Source: Sphingobacterium hungaricum (GTDB lineage: Bacteria > Bacteroidota > Bacteroidia > Sphingobacteriales > Sphingobacteriaceae). From it: DNA of 64,000 nt. Position 1 is the first letter of the stretch. Each line of letters opens with the position of its first letter. Positions 55,646 through 64,000 of this stretch are shown here, piece by piece. A program made the translations under genes and the position numbers. The stretch covers positions 1,971,479 through 2,035,478 of the forward strand of contig NZ_MU158698.1 in the NCBI RefSeq assembly GCF_015210005.1. The letters run 5' to 3'. A model generated the notes under the pieces. It ran no database searches. It had not been told where the DNA came from and worked only from the letters and a program-made list of their open reading frames with translations.

Positions 55646-56077
55646 TTAGATGCTGTTCTTTGCTAAAGACTTTTTGGAGACATCCACCAAAAATTTTCCC
55701 GTAATAAAATTCCTGCCCAATAACATGGGGTAGGACATGGAAGAACGGTCGCGAAACGAGAGCTTGATGTCGTATAAGCAATCGAATAATCGAATTTTTG
55801 TTAAAAATATATAGCGGGTTTCGGCATGTCCGAACGAACTTTTAACGATGCGCTCGCGATGAACCGGAAACGTTACTTTAATGGTTTCCTCAGCTTCAGG
55901 ATCAGGGCGGATATGGCTACTGATGTGCAAGTGTCCGTCTTGATTAAAAATCTCGTAATCCTCACAATGCAATACGGAAGTTTCGGCACCTGTATCGGTT
56001 TTTGCTTCGATATTGTACAATCCCAACTCAGGCAAGTCGACAATTTCTGTTCTTCCGATAATGCGCTTGTCTTTCAT
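55646..56077 (-). CDS. RimB-like retropepsin-fold protease (PF05618 family)
   Basis: A 143-residue protein with IEAKTDTGAETSVLH, where Asp28 in DTGA is the active residue of a retroviral-type aspartyl protease fold, and PMLLGRNFITGKFLVDVSKKS near the end. The family was long called 'ATP-dependent zinc protease'. In Pseudomonas the related RimB trims glutamates that RimK adds. Here the gene sits just upstream of rimK on the same strand. Confidence 0.9.
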   Translation of the reverse strand: MKDKRIIGRTEIVDLPELGLYNIEAKTDTGAETSVLHCEDYEIFNQDGHLHISSHIRPDPEAEETIKVTFPVHRERIVKSSFGHAETRYIFLTKIRLFDCLYDIKLSFRDRSSMSYPMLLGRNFITGKFLVDVSKKSLAKNSI

Positions 56078-56086
56078 TATGCGATT

Positions 56087-57265
56087 TTAGTTGTAGGTAT
56101 ATTCTCCGTAAGCTGATTGAATAGTGACTTGTTTTGTTTCGCTGGCTTCCACTCGGCCAACGATTTGTGCCGGAACTCCAAAAGATTCAGAAATTGCAAT
56201 AATAGCTGGCGCAATGCTTTCGTCTACATACAGTTCCATGCGATGTCCCATGTTGAACACTTTATACATTTCTTCCCAAGGTGTTTGGGATTCTTGCTGA
56301 ATCAGTTCAAATAGGGGAGGAATAGGAAAAAGATTGTCTTTAATCACATGCACTTTATCTACAAAATGCAAAACTTTCGTTTGTGCACCACCTGAACAGT
56401 GAACCATCCCATCAATTTGCGAACGGTATTTGTCCAAAATGGTTTTGATAATAGGCGCATAGGTGCGAGTTGGCGATAGAACCAACTTTCCGGCCGTCAA
56501 TTCACCATGTCCTTCAATGGAAATTTTATCATCCAGTTTTTTCGTTCCCGAAAAAACAAGGTCATAAGGAACAGCAGGATCATAACTCTCTGGGAATTTT
56601 TCAGCAACAGTTTTTGAAAAAACATCATGGCGAGCCGAAGTCAATCCATTCGAACCCATACCGCCATTGTATTCTTTCTCATACGTAGCTTGCCCATAAG
56701 AAGCCAAACCAACGACTACATTGCCTGCTTTGATGCGGTGATTTGAAATCACATCTTCGCGCTTCATGCGGCAAGTCACCGTGCTATCGACAATAATCGT
56801 GCGCACAAGATCGCCCACATCAGCCGTTTCACCTCCGGTGGAATAAATACCAATGCCCAGATCGCGCAATTCTTTTAGAATATCTTCGGTACCGTTAATG
56901 ATTTCAGCCAAAACTTCGCCCGGAATCAAGTTTTTATTGCGCCCAATTGTTGACGACAATAAGATTTGGTCAATCGCGCCAACGCACAGTAAATCATCCA
57001 GGTTCATAATAATCGCATCTTGCGCAATGCCACGCCAAACGGATAAATCACCTGTTTCTTTCCAGTACGAATAGGCCAAAGACGATTTTGTCCCTGCTCC
57101 ATCTGCATGCATAATGTTGCAATAACTTTCGTCTCCTCCTAAGATATCGGGAATGATTTTGCAGAATGCTTGTGGAAATATCCCTTTGTCGATATTCTTA
57201 ATGGCATTATGCACATCTTCTTTCCCAGCCGATACGCCTCGTTGATTGTATTTTAAATCTGACAT
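56087..57265 (-). CDS. purM: phosphoribosylformylglycinamidine cyclo-ligase
   Basis: A 392-residue PurM: AGVGTKSSLAY-like start (ADGAGTKSSLAYSYWKETGDLSVWRGIAQDAIIMNLDDLLCVGA), IYSTGGETADVGDLV, VVGLASYG, and GMVHCSGGAQTKVLHFV. It makes aminoimidazole ribonucleotide from FGAM with ATP. It is longer than E. coli PurM (345 residues), as I recall for Bacteroidota. The minus-strand box TATTTTTG (57280-57273) lies seven bases before the ATG. Confidence 0.93.
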   Translation of the reverse strand: MSDLKYNQRGVSAGKEDVHNAIKNIDKGIFPQAFCKIIPDILGGDESYCNIMHADGAGTKSSLAYSYWKETGDLSVWRGIAQDAIIMNLDDLLCVGAIDQILLSSTIGRNKNLIPGEVLAEIINGTEDILKELRDLGIGIYSTGGETADVGDLVRTIIVDSTVTCRMKREDVISNHRIKAGNVVVGLASYGQATYEKEYNGGMGSNGLTSARHDVFSKTVAEKFPESYDPAVPYDLVFSGTKKLDDKISIEGHGELTAGKLVLSPTRTYAPIIKTILDKYRSQIDGMVHCSGGAQTKVLHFVDKVHVIKDNLFPIPPLFELIQQESQTPWEEMYKVFNMGHRMELYVDESIAPAIIAISESFGVPAQIVGRVEASETKQVTIQSAYGEYTYN

Positions 57266-57272
57266 TGTGATG

Positions 57273-57280
57273 CAAAAATA
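57273..57280 (-). promoter_or_regulatory. candidate -7 box for purM
   Basis: TATTTTTG on the minus strand fits TAnnTTTG, seven bases from the purM ATG at 57265, which would give an almost leaderless mRNA. Confidence 0.5.
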
Positions 57281-57544
57281 GGGTTATTAAAGGTAAAATA
57301 AAAAGTTAAAATCAAAAAGAGGATAATGGCTAGGGTTTTGATAAAGAAAGGAGCTTTAGGGCTATTGATTAACCATTCTGGCGTTTTTACATTAGCTGAG
57401 CTTGAACGTTAGCTTTTGAATTTAAGATGTAAAAATGAGGGTTAGTTAGACAGGTTTAATTTTTAAATTTGAATTCAGGATATAGGTAAGCCGATTAATT
57501 ATCTTTCCTTCTTTAAAAAAGCCATCGACAAATTATAAATTCCC
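57281..57544. other. purM upstream spacer
   Basis: No gene, promoter or repeat beyond the purM box stands out in this AT-rich stretch, which leads into the 21-bp tandem repeat. Confidence 0.5.
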
Positions 57545-57814
57545 GTCGACGACTGATCAATCGTCGCCAACAAATCATAAAAAGTCGTCAACGAATGAAC
57601 AATCGTCGTCAACAAATCATAAAAAGTCGTCAACAAATCATAAGAAGTCGTCAACAAATCATAAGAAGTCGTCAACAAATCATAAAAAGTCGACGACAAA
57701 TCATAAAAAGTCGACGACAAATCATAAAAAGTCGTCAACAAATCATGAAAAGTCGACGACGAATGATAAAAAGTCGGCAAAGAATCATGAAAAGTCGACG
57801 ACGAATTATAAAAA
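57545..57814. repeat. 21-bp minisatellite, 12 full copies and one short
   Basis: Units start at 57545 (18 bp), 57563, 57584, 57605, and then every 21 bases to 57794. The common form is GTCGTCAAC followed by AAATCATAAAAA; variants read GTCGACGAC in the first part or AAGAA/TGAAAA in the second. The period is a multiple of three and both strands stay open: the minus strand would read (L/S)(L/S)T(T)FYD heptads, the plus strand R(Q)QII(K/R)S heptads. No start codon, promoter or family supports either, so I treat it as a non-coding repeat. Confidence 0.85.
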
Positions 57815-58088
57815 GTTTTTGCCTTTAAATCCCTCTTTTTCTGACAATTTATCTGCTTTAATATCTGTTAATATATTAATTTTCAGTTATTTACGACTTT
57901 GGTTAAAGTTTTAGCTATCTGAATAGACTTCCAATGATAAAACTTTAATTGTCATTGATTTGTCATAAGTTATTTTTTATTTTTTTAATTAAATAATTTC
58001 TTTTTTAAATTTGATATAACAAAATCCACACACCCCTATGGATTTGTTGTCTACAGTTTGAATATGAAAAATTTTAAATAATTAAATT
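57815..58088. other. AT-rich leader of the split gene
   Basis: No gene is seen. A small inverted repeat AAATCCA / TGGATTT lies at about 58023-58046, about 40 bases before the ATG at 58089. Confidence 0.45.
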
Positions 58089-58727
58089 ATGAACAAATGC
58101 AAACCTCTTCAAGATTACAAAGAATTATCCTTTGTAAAATTTGGTGCTTTCGCTACGCGAATTGCTACCAATATGCGTAAGCATGATATCTTTAAGGATG
58201 GACTGCCTACGATTGATTTGTTGGATGAGCAATTATTGGTCTTTATGCCCATGTCAGATGTGCAGCGATTGGATAGCTTGCAATCTACCTAGCGCGATAA
58301 TTTAAAAACGGAAATGGTAGTTAATTTGGATGATCTTAATAGCCTAACTGACTATGTAGCCAAAGGACGCAAAGAAATTATTCTTTTGGCAGGCTTTAAT
58401 CCGTCCAAAGAAGAAAATTCATCATTGCCTCCTGTCCAAGAAATTACCGGCCTTACCGTCAATTATACCACAGCGTTAGGTATATTTAAAATTGGCGTGA
58501 AGAGGCAGGAACAAGCTTATGAATATATTTTTAAATGGGTATTCGAAAACCCTGTTGATTTAGTAGAAGTAGTTTGGAATGAATACACTTCTCATAAAGC
58601 AAATTTCGAAGTGAATGTCGGGCGTACTTCGGGTACGATATGGTTTATGGTAGAACTTAGAGATAAAGAAGGTGATGTAGCTCAGACGCCTATTTACTCT
58701 AAAGTGATTGCAAAATTAGGATTGTAG
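58089..58727 (+). pseudogene. unknown protein interrupted by an in-frame amber codon
   Basis: ATG at 58089 opens 67 codons ending in TAG at 58290-58292. The same frame then runs on without a break, through RDNLKTEMVVNLDDL, to a stop at 58727. Joined, it would encode 212 residues plus the amber position. The N-terminal part is helical and charged; the C-terminal part (VQEITGLTVNYTTALGIFKIG through FEVNVGRTSGTIWFMVEL) looks like a fibronectin-III-like strand sandwich. A single C-to-T change in CAG would explain the stop. It could be a recent pseudogene, two separate small proteins (an ATG lies at 58314), or a readthrough site. A terminator follows. Confidence 0.7.
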
Positions 58728-58752
58728 ACAGCTTTCATAAGTAACAAAGTGA

Positions 58753-58798
58753 ACCAAGGTAATCGCCGAAAGGCAAAGATTGCCTTGGTATTTTTTTT
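58753..58798 (+). terminator. terminator after the split gene
   Basis: ACCAAGGTAATC (58753-58764) pairs with GATTGCCTTGGT (58778-58789), one G-U wobble, followed by A and eight T. Inside the loop GCC-GAAA-GGC can form a smaller hairpin. Confidence 0.85.
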
Positions 58799-58919
58799 AG
58801 TTTCATTTTGTAATCCGTATTCTCTCGCCAATTTTAAGCAACCATTATTGCAACTTGATTGTTAAGTATACGTACTAGTGAGTATCAGGTTGTTTTTAGT
58901 TAATTTTCTAAAAGCTTTT

Positions 58920-59393
58920 CTATTTAATCACCTTCCAGCTTTCGCATAGTTTGCTAAAGGAGTAGGTTGCATTAGCGGGGCTTGTGCTTGGGAGCGATTG
59001 ATAGTTCACATGAGGTAGGCGAGTGAAATATTTGTCGTGTAGCTTTTCTGCTTTTTGGCCATTAAAGAATACCTGTTTAATATCTTTGTCGACAATCAAT
59101 TTTTCGAGCTCATTCGGAACTTCTTGCAAGATAGCATGGTCCATACTTCCTTTTCGCGTAGCGGAAGCACAGACATCCCAAACGGCAAGCTGATGGTCAA
59201 GGATCAATTTCTTCCGAACCAAATAATTGTTGGATAGCGGTTCTTCGAAAATTGTGAATAGCACTTTCCAAAATCGATTTTGAGGGTGCGCGTAATATTG
59301 ATTCAATAGTATCGATTGATCTCCAGGCAGGCTGCCTAAGATTAATGTATGCGCATTTTCGGATACGATAGGGTCAAATGACTTTTTTAGCAT
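58920..59393 (-). CDS. DNA-deoxyinosine/uracil glycosylase (UDG superfamily)
   Basis: A 157-residue protein of the family-6-like UDG group: motif 1 LILGSLPGDQSILLNQYYAHPQNRFW and motif 2 LPSTSPANATYSF. LAVWDVCASATRKGSMDHAI and VFFNGQKAEKLHDKYF are typical of the deoxyinosine glycosylase branch. It removes hypoxanthine (or uracil) from DNA in base-excision repair. Confidence 0.9.
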   Translation of the reverse strand: MLKKSFDPIVSENAHTLILGSLPGDQSILLNQYYAHPQNRFWKVLFTIFEEPLSNNYLVRKKLILDHQLAVWDVCASATRKGSMDHAILQEVPNELEKLIVDKDIKQVFFNGQKAEKLHDKYFTRLPHVNYQSLPSTSPANATYSFSKLCESWKVIK

Positions 59394-59445
59394 GGTTTAC
59401 TGTAAGAGATTTTAAGCTGTATTTCCCTAACAGATAGCAAAAGAA

Positions 59446-59467
59446 AAGCCAAGATTTCTCTTGGCTT
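59446..59467 (-). terminator. terminator of purH
   Basis: AAGCCAAGA (59446-59454) and TCTTGGCTT (59459-59467) form a perfect 9-bp stem with a 4-base loop. On the minus strand it is followed by T-rich sequence and lies 22 bp after the purH stop. Confidence 0.75.
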
Positions 59468-59488
59468 CCACTCTATATTGCTATTTTC

Positions 59489-61015
59489 TTAATGTTTGAA
59501 ATGGCGCACACCAGTCGTTACCATCGCAATGCCTTTTTCGTTAGCCATATCGATAGACAATTGATCTTTGATCGATCCGCCTGGTTGCAACACAGCAACG
59601 ATACCTGCTTCAGATGCAATTTCAACGCAATCTGGAAAAGGGAAAAATGCGTCGGACGCCATGGAACTGCCTTTTAAGTCAAATCCAAATTCATTTGCTT
59701 TTTGGATCGCTTGTTTCAATGCATCCACGCGGGAAGTTTGACCCACACCCGAAGTGATCAAGGTGCCATTCTTAGCAAAAACGATTGTGTTTGATTTTGT
59801 GTGTTTCACAATTTTATTCGCAAAGTACAAGTCTTCTAGTTGTTCTGCCGTAGGAGCTACTGTGGTTACAGCAGTCATTTCTGCAGGGCCTTCGACTGTG
59901 CTGTCCTTATCTTGTAGGATGACCCCATTCAATAAAGTCTTGAAATGTTCGGTAGGCAAGCTTACTTCTTTGCGCACTAAAATAATGCGATTTTTCTTAG
60001 CCGTTAACACCGCAATTGCTTCCTCAGAATACGAAGGAGCGATCAAGACTTCGAAAAATAAGTTGTTGATTTCGGTAGCTGTCGCAGCATCTACTTCTCT
60101 GTTGGTGATTAAAACACCGCCAAAAGCCGAAACAGGATCACATGCTAAAGCCGCTTCCCAAGCTTCTTTGACTGTAGCTCTCGACGCTACGCCGCAAGCA
60201 TTGGTATGTTTTAAGATCGCAAATGTTGGCTCTTCGAATTCATCAATGATCGCAACCGCTGCATCCACATCTACTAAATTATTATACGATAATTCTTTAC
60301 CATTTAACTTCGTGAACATCGCTTCTAAGTCGCCAAAGAAGACTCCTTTTTGATGCGGGTTTTCTCCGTAACGCAAAGTTTGCGCTTGCTGAACTGACTG
60401 CTTAAATACCGGCAAGCTTTGGTCTTGGTTAAAGTAATTAAAGATCGCTGTATCGTAATGTGAAGAGGTATTGAATGCTTTCTTCGCAAATTCCTTACGT
60501 TGCTCCAAAGAAGTTGTTCCTTCTTGATTCGCTAACATTTCTTCCAAGACAGCGTAATCATTTTTCGAAGAAAGAATAACGACGTCATTGAAGTTTTTGG
60601 CCGCTGCGCGAATTAAAGAAATACCACCGATATCAATTTTCTCGATAATATCTTCTTCAGATGCGCCAGAAGCAACAGTTTCTTCAAAAGGATATAAATC
60701 CACAATCACTAAATCAATTTCTGGGATTTCATATTGCGCTAATTGTTGTTGATCGCTTTCCAAAGGTCTGCGCGCTAATATTCCGCCAAAAACTTTCGGG
60801 TGCAAGGTTTTCACGCGTCCACCTAAGATAGAAGGGTAGCTGGTTAAATCTTCGACTGGAACGACATCGATGTTCAGGTCACGGATAAAAGCTTCTGTAC
60901 CTCCGGTAGAATAGAAAGTAACACCATACTTGTTGAGTAATTGAATGAGAGGCGCTAAGTTATCTTTGTAATAAACAGAAACTAGAGCATTTTTAATCTT
61001 AACAGGGTGATTCAT
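59489..61015 (-). CDS. purH: bifunctional AICAR transformylase/IMP cyclohydrolase
   Basis: 508 residues from ATG 61015. The N-terminal IMP cyclohydrolase part begins KIKNALVSVYYKDNLAPLIQLLNKYGVTFYSTGGTEAFI and includes KTLHPKVFGGILARR and IDIGGISLIRAAAKNF. The transformylase part has LRYGENPHQKGVFF, LKHTNACGVA, PVSAFGGVL, TSGVGQTSRVDA, and SDAFFPFPD. It performs the last two steps of IMP synthesis. The ORF is open 38 codons further up, but a TATCTTTG box at 61042-61035 (minus) sits between the two starts and supports 61015. Confidence 0.96.
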   Translation of the reverse strand: MNHPVKIKNALVSVYYKDNLAPLIQLLNKYGVTFYSTGGTEAFIRDLNIDVVPVEDLTSYPSILGGRVKTLHPKVFGGILARRPLESDQQQLAQYEIPEIDLVIVDLYPFEETVASGASEEDIIEKIDIGGISLIRAAAKNFNDVVILSSKNDYAVLEEMLANQEGTTSLEQRKEFAKKAFNTSSHYDTAIFNYFNQDQSLPVFKQSVQQAQTLRYGENPHQKGVFFGDLEAMFTKLNGKELSYNNLVDVDAAVAIIDEFEEPTFAILKHTNACGVASRATVKEAWEAALACDPVSAFGGVLITNREVDAATATEINNLFFEVLIAPSYSEEAIAVLTAKKNRIILVRKEVSLPTEHFKTLLNGVILQDKDSTVEGPAEMTAVTTVAPTAEQLEDLYFANKIVKHTKSNTIVFAKNGTLITSGVGQTSRVDALKQAIQKANEFGFDLKGSSMASDAFFPFPDCVEIASEAGIVAVLQPGGSIKDQLSIDMANEKGIAMVTTGVRHFKH

Positions 61016-61034
61016 TGTGTGTTTTTTGGAATGG

Positions 61035-61042
61035 CAAAGATA
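61035..61042 (-). promoter_or_regulatory. candidate -7 box for purH
   Basis: TATCTTTG on the minus strand, 19 bases before the purH ATG at 61015. Confidence 0.6.
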
Positions 61043-61190
61043 GCCAATATAAGGGGTTTTGAAAATTTTTTTATGAGTAAATAATTGCGCAGCAAGCTTA
61101 AACGAAACACTGCAAAAATTTATTCGCACAAAGACGGGTCAATCTTTTTGTCAATAATTTTGGCTTAGCCAAAATATATCCCTAAATTGA

Positions 61191-62351
<1,161 letters not shown>

Positions 62352-62357
62352 AACAAA

Positions 62358-62386
62358 AAGAAGTACAATGTTTAGTTGTACTTCTT
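62358..62386. terminator. bidirectional terminator
   Basis: AAGAAGTACAA (62358-62368), loop TGTTTAG, TTGTACTTCTT (62376-62386), a perfect 11-bp stem between the convergent esterase gene and purN. The stop codon of purN lies inside it. Confidence 0.75.
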
Positions 62387-62947
62387 CAATAAGTTTTCGA
62401 TTACTTTAGGGAAATGCAAATGTTCAAGTTGCTGTCCTTTGAACTTAATGATTTCCAGCGTATCGCCTTTTTCTATCCTAAAACGTGATTGATGGATCAC
62501 TTCGCCTTCGTCGAATTTTTCATTGACGAAATGGATGGTGATTCCATGTTCTTCCTCATTCGCGGCAATAACAGCTTGATGAACACGGTCGCCGTACATG
62601 CCTTTGCCACCATATTTTGGCAATAAAGAAGGATGGATATTGATTATTTTATTAGGGAATGCCTGTAAAAGATTTTCCGGAACGAGCAGTAAAAATCCCG
62701 CCAAAACGACTAGGTCGATCTCCGATCTTTTTAAGAGCTGGACGATTTCATCGGTTTGATAAAATTCGTGGCGGTCAAATACATGAGTAGGAATTTCGAA
62801 ATTGTCTGCACGCTGTAAGACGTACGACTCTGGATTGTTACTTAAAACTAAGCTAACTTCGGAGTCGTCAGAATATTTAAAATGCTCCATTATTTTTTGT
62901 GCATTTGAACCTGAACCCGAAGCAAAAATAGCGATGCGTTTCTTCAC
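62372..62947 (-). CDS. purN: phosphoribosylglycinamide formyltransferase
   Basis: A 191-residue PurN: IAIFASGSGSNAQKIMEHF at the phosphate-binding start, LVVLAGFLLLVPENLLQAFPNKIINIHPSLLPKYGGKGMYGDRVHQAVI with the N-x-HPSLLP catalytic motif, GITIHFVNEKFDEGEVI with the active Asp. It transfers formyl from 10-formyl-THF to GAR. purM, purH and purN all lie within 7 kb on the same strand but with other genes between them. Confidence 0.95.
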   Translation of the reverse strand: MKKRIAIFASGSGSNAQKIMEHFKYSDDSEVSLVLSNNPESYVLQRADNFEIPTHVFDRHEFYQTDEIVQLLKRSEIDLVVLAGFLLLVPENLLQAFPNKIINIHPSLLPKYGGKGMYGDRVHQAVIAANEEEHGITIHFVNEKFDEGEVIHQSRFRIEKGDTLEIIKFKGQQLEHLHFPKVIENLLKKYN

Positions 62948-63087
62948 TAGATTTTTAATTTATTGATTTGATGCTGCTGAATAGACCAAATATAGATTAT
63001 TTTTTTGTAAAAATAGAGTGATATTAACCAACAATTAATAGCTTCGGCCAAATTGTTCGTAATTTGTTGATTCTAAAATATTCTTCT

Positions 63088-63588
63088 ATGCTAAAAATCA
63101 TGCAGTTTGCTTTTGTTCTCATGTTTCCATTCCTCAGCCTGTCCGTCCATGCTCAACAAGCTCCGGATACGATTCCTTCTTTTCAAAGGTTTGTCAGCTA
63201 TGAGACAGATTCCATCGTTGTCAATTCGGATAACCTTCCAGATTCGGGCTATATAGTCTTCAATTTTTATGATGCGGGTTGTGGGCATTGTCAGGAACTT
63301 GGAGAAAGCATTGCAAAAAACTTTTCGTCCTATGCCGAAAACAGCACGTTTTACTTTATTTCGATGAATGCCAAAGAGTATGTTGATGGATTTATCAATA
63401 CGTATACGCCCTCGTTGAAAAACCAGAAAAATGTGATTTTCTTGCATGATCGAGGCACGGAATTTTTTGAACGATTTGATCCATCGCATTATCCGTCAAC
63501 CTATATTTACGACGCCAAAACAAGGAAATTAATCCATTATTTCGCTGGAGAGACAAATGCGAAGAAGTTTATTCCGTATCTGAAATAA
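63088..63588 (+). CDS. thioredoxin-like exported protein
   Basis: About 166 residues from ATG 63088 (a TTG at 63064 is also in frame). Signal peptide (FAFVLMFPFLSLSVHAQQ), then a thioredoxin-like fold with FNFYDAGCGHCQELGESIAKNF. Cys65 and Cys68 form a CGHC pair, like that of protein disulfide isomerase, and HYPSTYIYDAKTRKLIHYFAGE contains the cis-Pro. It may reduce or shuffle disulfides in the periplasm. It converges with the truncated hydrolase gene one base after. Confidence 0.88.
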   Translation: MLKIMQFAFVLMFPFLSLSVHAQQAPDTIPSFQRFVSYETDSIVVNSDNLPDSGYIVFNFYDAGCGHCQELGESIAKNFSSYAENSTFYFISMNAKEYVDGFINTYTPSLKNQKNVIFLHDRGTEFFERFDPSHYPSTYIYDAKTRKLIHYFAGETNAKKFIPYLK

Positions 63589-63589
63589 G

Positions 63590-64000
63590 TTATTTTGTAG
63601 TCAATGCTTTATGTAGGATTTCTGTCCCTATTTTGCTGACATTGATTGCAGAATTCGATAAAATAACAACTGCAGTTTTGCTGTCAGGTGCTAAAGCGAT
63701 AAATGAAGAACTGCCAGCAGTCCCACCCGTATGCTGAAAAGACAAAATCCCGTCCAGCAAGCTCATGTGCCAAGCTAAACCAATATCCGTGTTCGGAGGA
63801 ATGAAAAAAGTAAATTGCCTAGTCAAGGCCATTGCTTTTTCAAGATCCGTTTCTGGCATCACAAACTGAGCTTGTGCATAAATCAATAAATCCGCCAACG
63901 TAGATTTTAATGCGCCGGCAGCAGCCATAGAGGTGAACGACCATTGTGGAACTTCTTGTCCATCTGCTGCATATACTTTAATCAGCGTCTGCGTTTTAGG
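63590..64000 (-). CDS. serine hydrolase, class-C beta-lactamase family (5' end cut by window edge)
   Basis: The minus-strand frame is open from the window end to the stop at 63590, at least 136 codons. It includes PQWSFTSMAAAGALKSTLADLLIYAQAQ (like the SAGGLxSTAxDLxxW segment), IGLAWHMSLLDG, and FQHTGGTAGSSSFIALAPDSKTAVVILSNS, where HTGG takes the place of the KTG motif. The Ser-x-x-Lys and Tyr-x-Asn motifs lie beyond the edge. A beta-lactamase-like or D-Ala-D-Ala-peptidase-like hydrolase; the substrate is unknown. Confidence 0.85.
   Translation of the reverse strand, partial: PKTQTLIKVYAADGQEVPQWSFTSMAAAGALKSTLADLLIYAQAQFVMPETDLEKAMALTRQFTFFIPPNTDIGLAWHMSLLDGILSFQHTGGTAGSSSFIALAPDSKTAVVILSNSAINVSKIGTEILHKALTTK

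Noticed and set aside
57545-57814. Possible CRISPR array
   Set aside because: Units are contiguous and nearly identical with no unique spacers, and no cas gene is in the window.
57499-57828. Heptad-repeat ORFs on both strands of the 21-bp minisatellite
   Set aside because: The minus-strand ORF begins only with TTG, and the plus-strand one has no upstream signals. The 21-base period alone keeps the frames open.
59754-60353. 199-codon plus-strand ORF opposite purH
   Set aside because: Antisense shadow; purH is fully supported on the minus strand.

Overview
The window looks like ordinary chromosome of a Bacteroidota bacterium, most likely of the Sphingobacterium/Pedobacter group. The signs are lipoproteins with lipoboxes in front of secreted domains, TonB-dependent receptor and TamL-type proteins, promoters of the TAnnTTTG type close to start codons, an absence of obvious Shine-Dalgarno sequences, and families (DUF4394, DUF3857, DUF4286, DUF6600) common in that phylum. 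No rRNA, tRNA, phage or CRISPR array was seen. All names rest on reading motifs and family resemblance; no search was run.

Layout. 0-3.5 kb: a truncated PH-like protein, a HigB/HigA-like toxin-antitoxin pair, rsmI, a thioesterase and an aldo/keto reductase. 3.6-6.4 kb: a cluster of palindromic repeats around one intact IS200-like (REP-associated tyrosine) transposase gene, with gene-deleted copies on both sides. 6.6-13 kb: a small secreted protein, a double-DUF4394 lipoprotein, a MITE-like element, then a TonB-dependent receptor with a beta-propeller phytase. 13-20.4 kb: two lipoproteins, TonB, a palindrome array, a Zn/Cd-type P-type ATPase next to an AraC regulator that carries a CxxC motif, and an ABC exporter pair. 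20.4-31.6 kb: an AI-2E-family membrane protein, an MFS transporter, a TrmH-type methyltransferase divergent from tamL, serS, a methyltransferase with pncB, and a DUF6600 protein with a very long Ser/Thr/Arg tail. 31.8-36.2 kb: an mlaEFD-like lipid transport operon, a pseudouridine synthase and small membrane proteins. 36.3-40.7 kb: a prolyl-oligopeptidase-like lipoprotein that has lost its catalytic Ser and His, in one operon with a histidine kinase and an OmpR-type regulator. 40.7-45.3 kb: greA, a HIT protein, DedA, ppa, a CBS-domain protein and rsmE. 45.3-49.7 kb: a triplicated hairpin repeat, then the methylcitrate-cycle genes prpB-prpC-prpD. 49.8-57.3 kb: a GH16 glucanase, a glycerophosphodiester phosphodiesterase, a DUF3857/transglutaminase membrane protein, rimK with a RimB-like protease, and purM. 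57.5-64 kb: a 21-bp tandem repeat, a gene split by an amber codon, a deoxyinosine/uracil-DNA glycosylase, purH, an esterase, purN, a thioredoxin-like protein and a truncated serine hydrolase.

The most promising unusual system is the pseudo-peptidase lipoprotein/histidine kinase/response regulator operon (36368-40650), where a dead peptidase may act as a sensor partner. The REP/RAYT cluster (3622-6385) is the clearest mobile-DNA story: one intact transposase copy surrounded by repeated gene-deleted derivatives.
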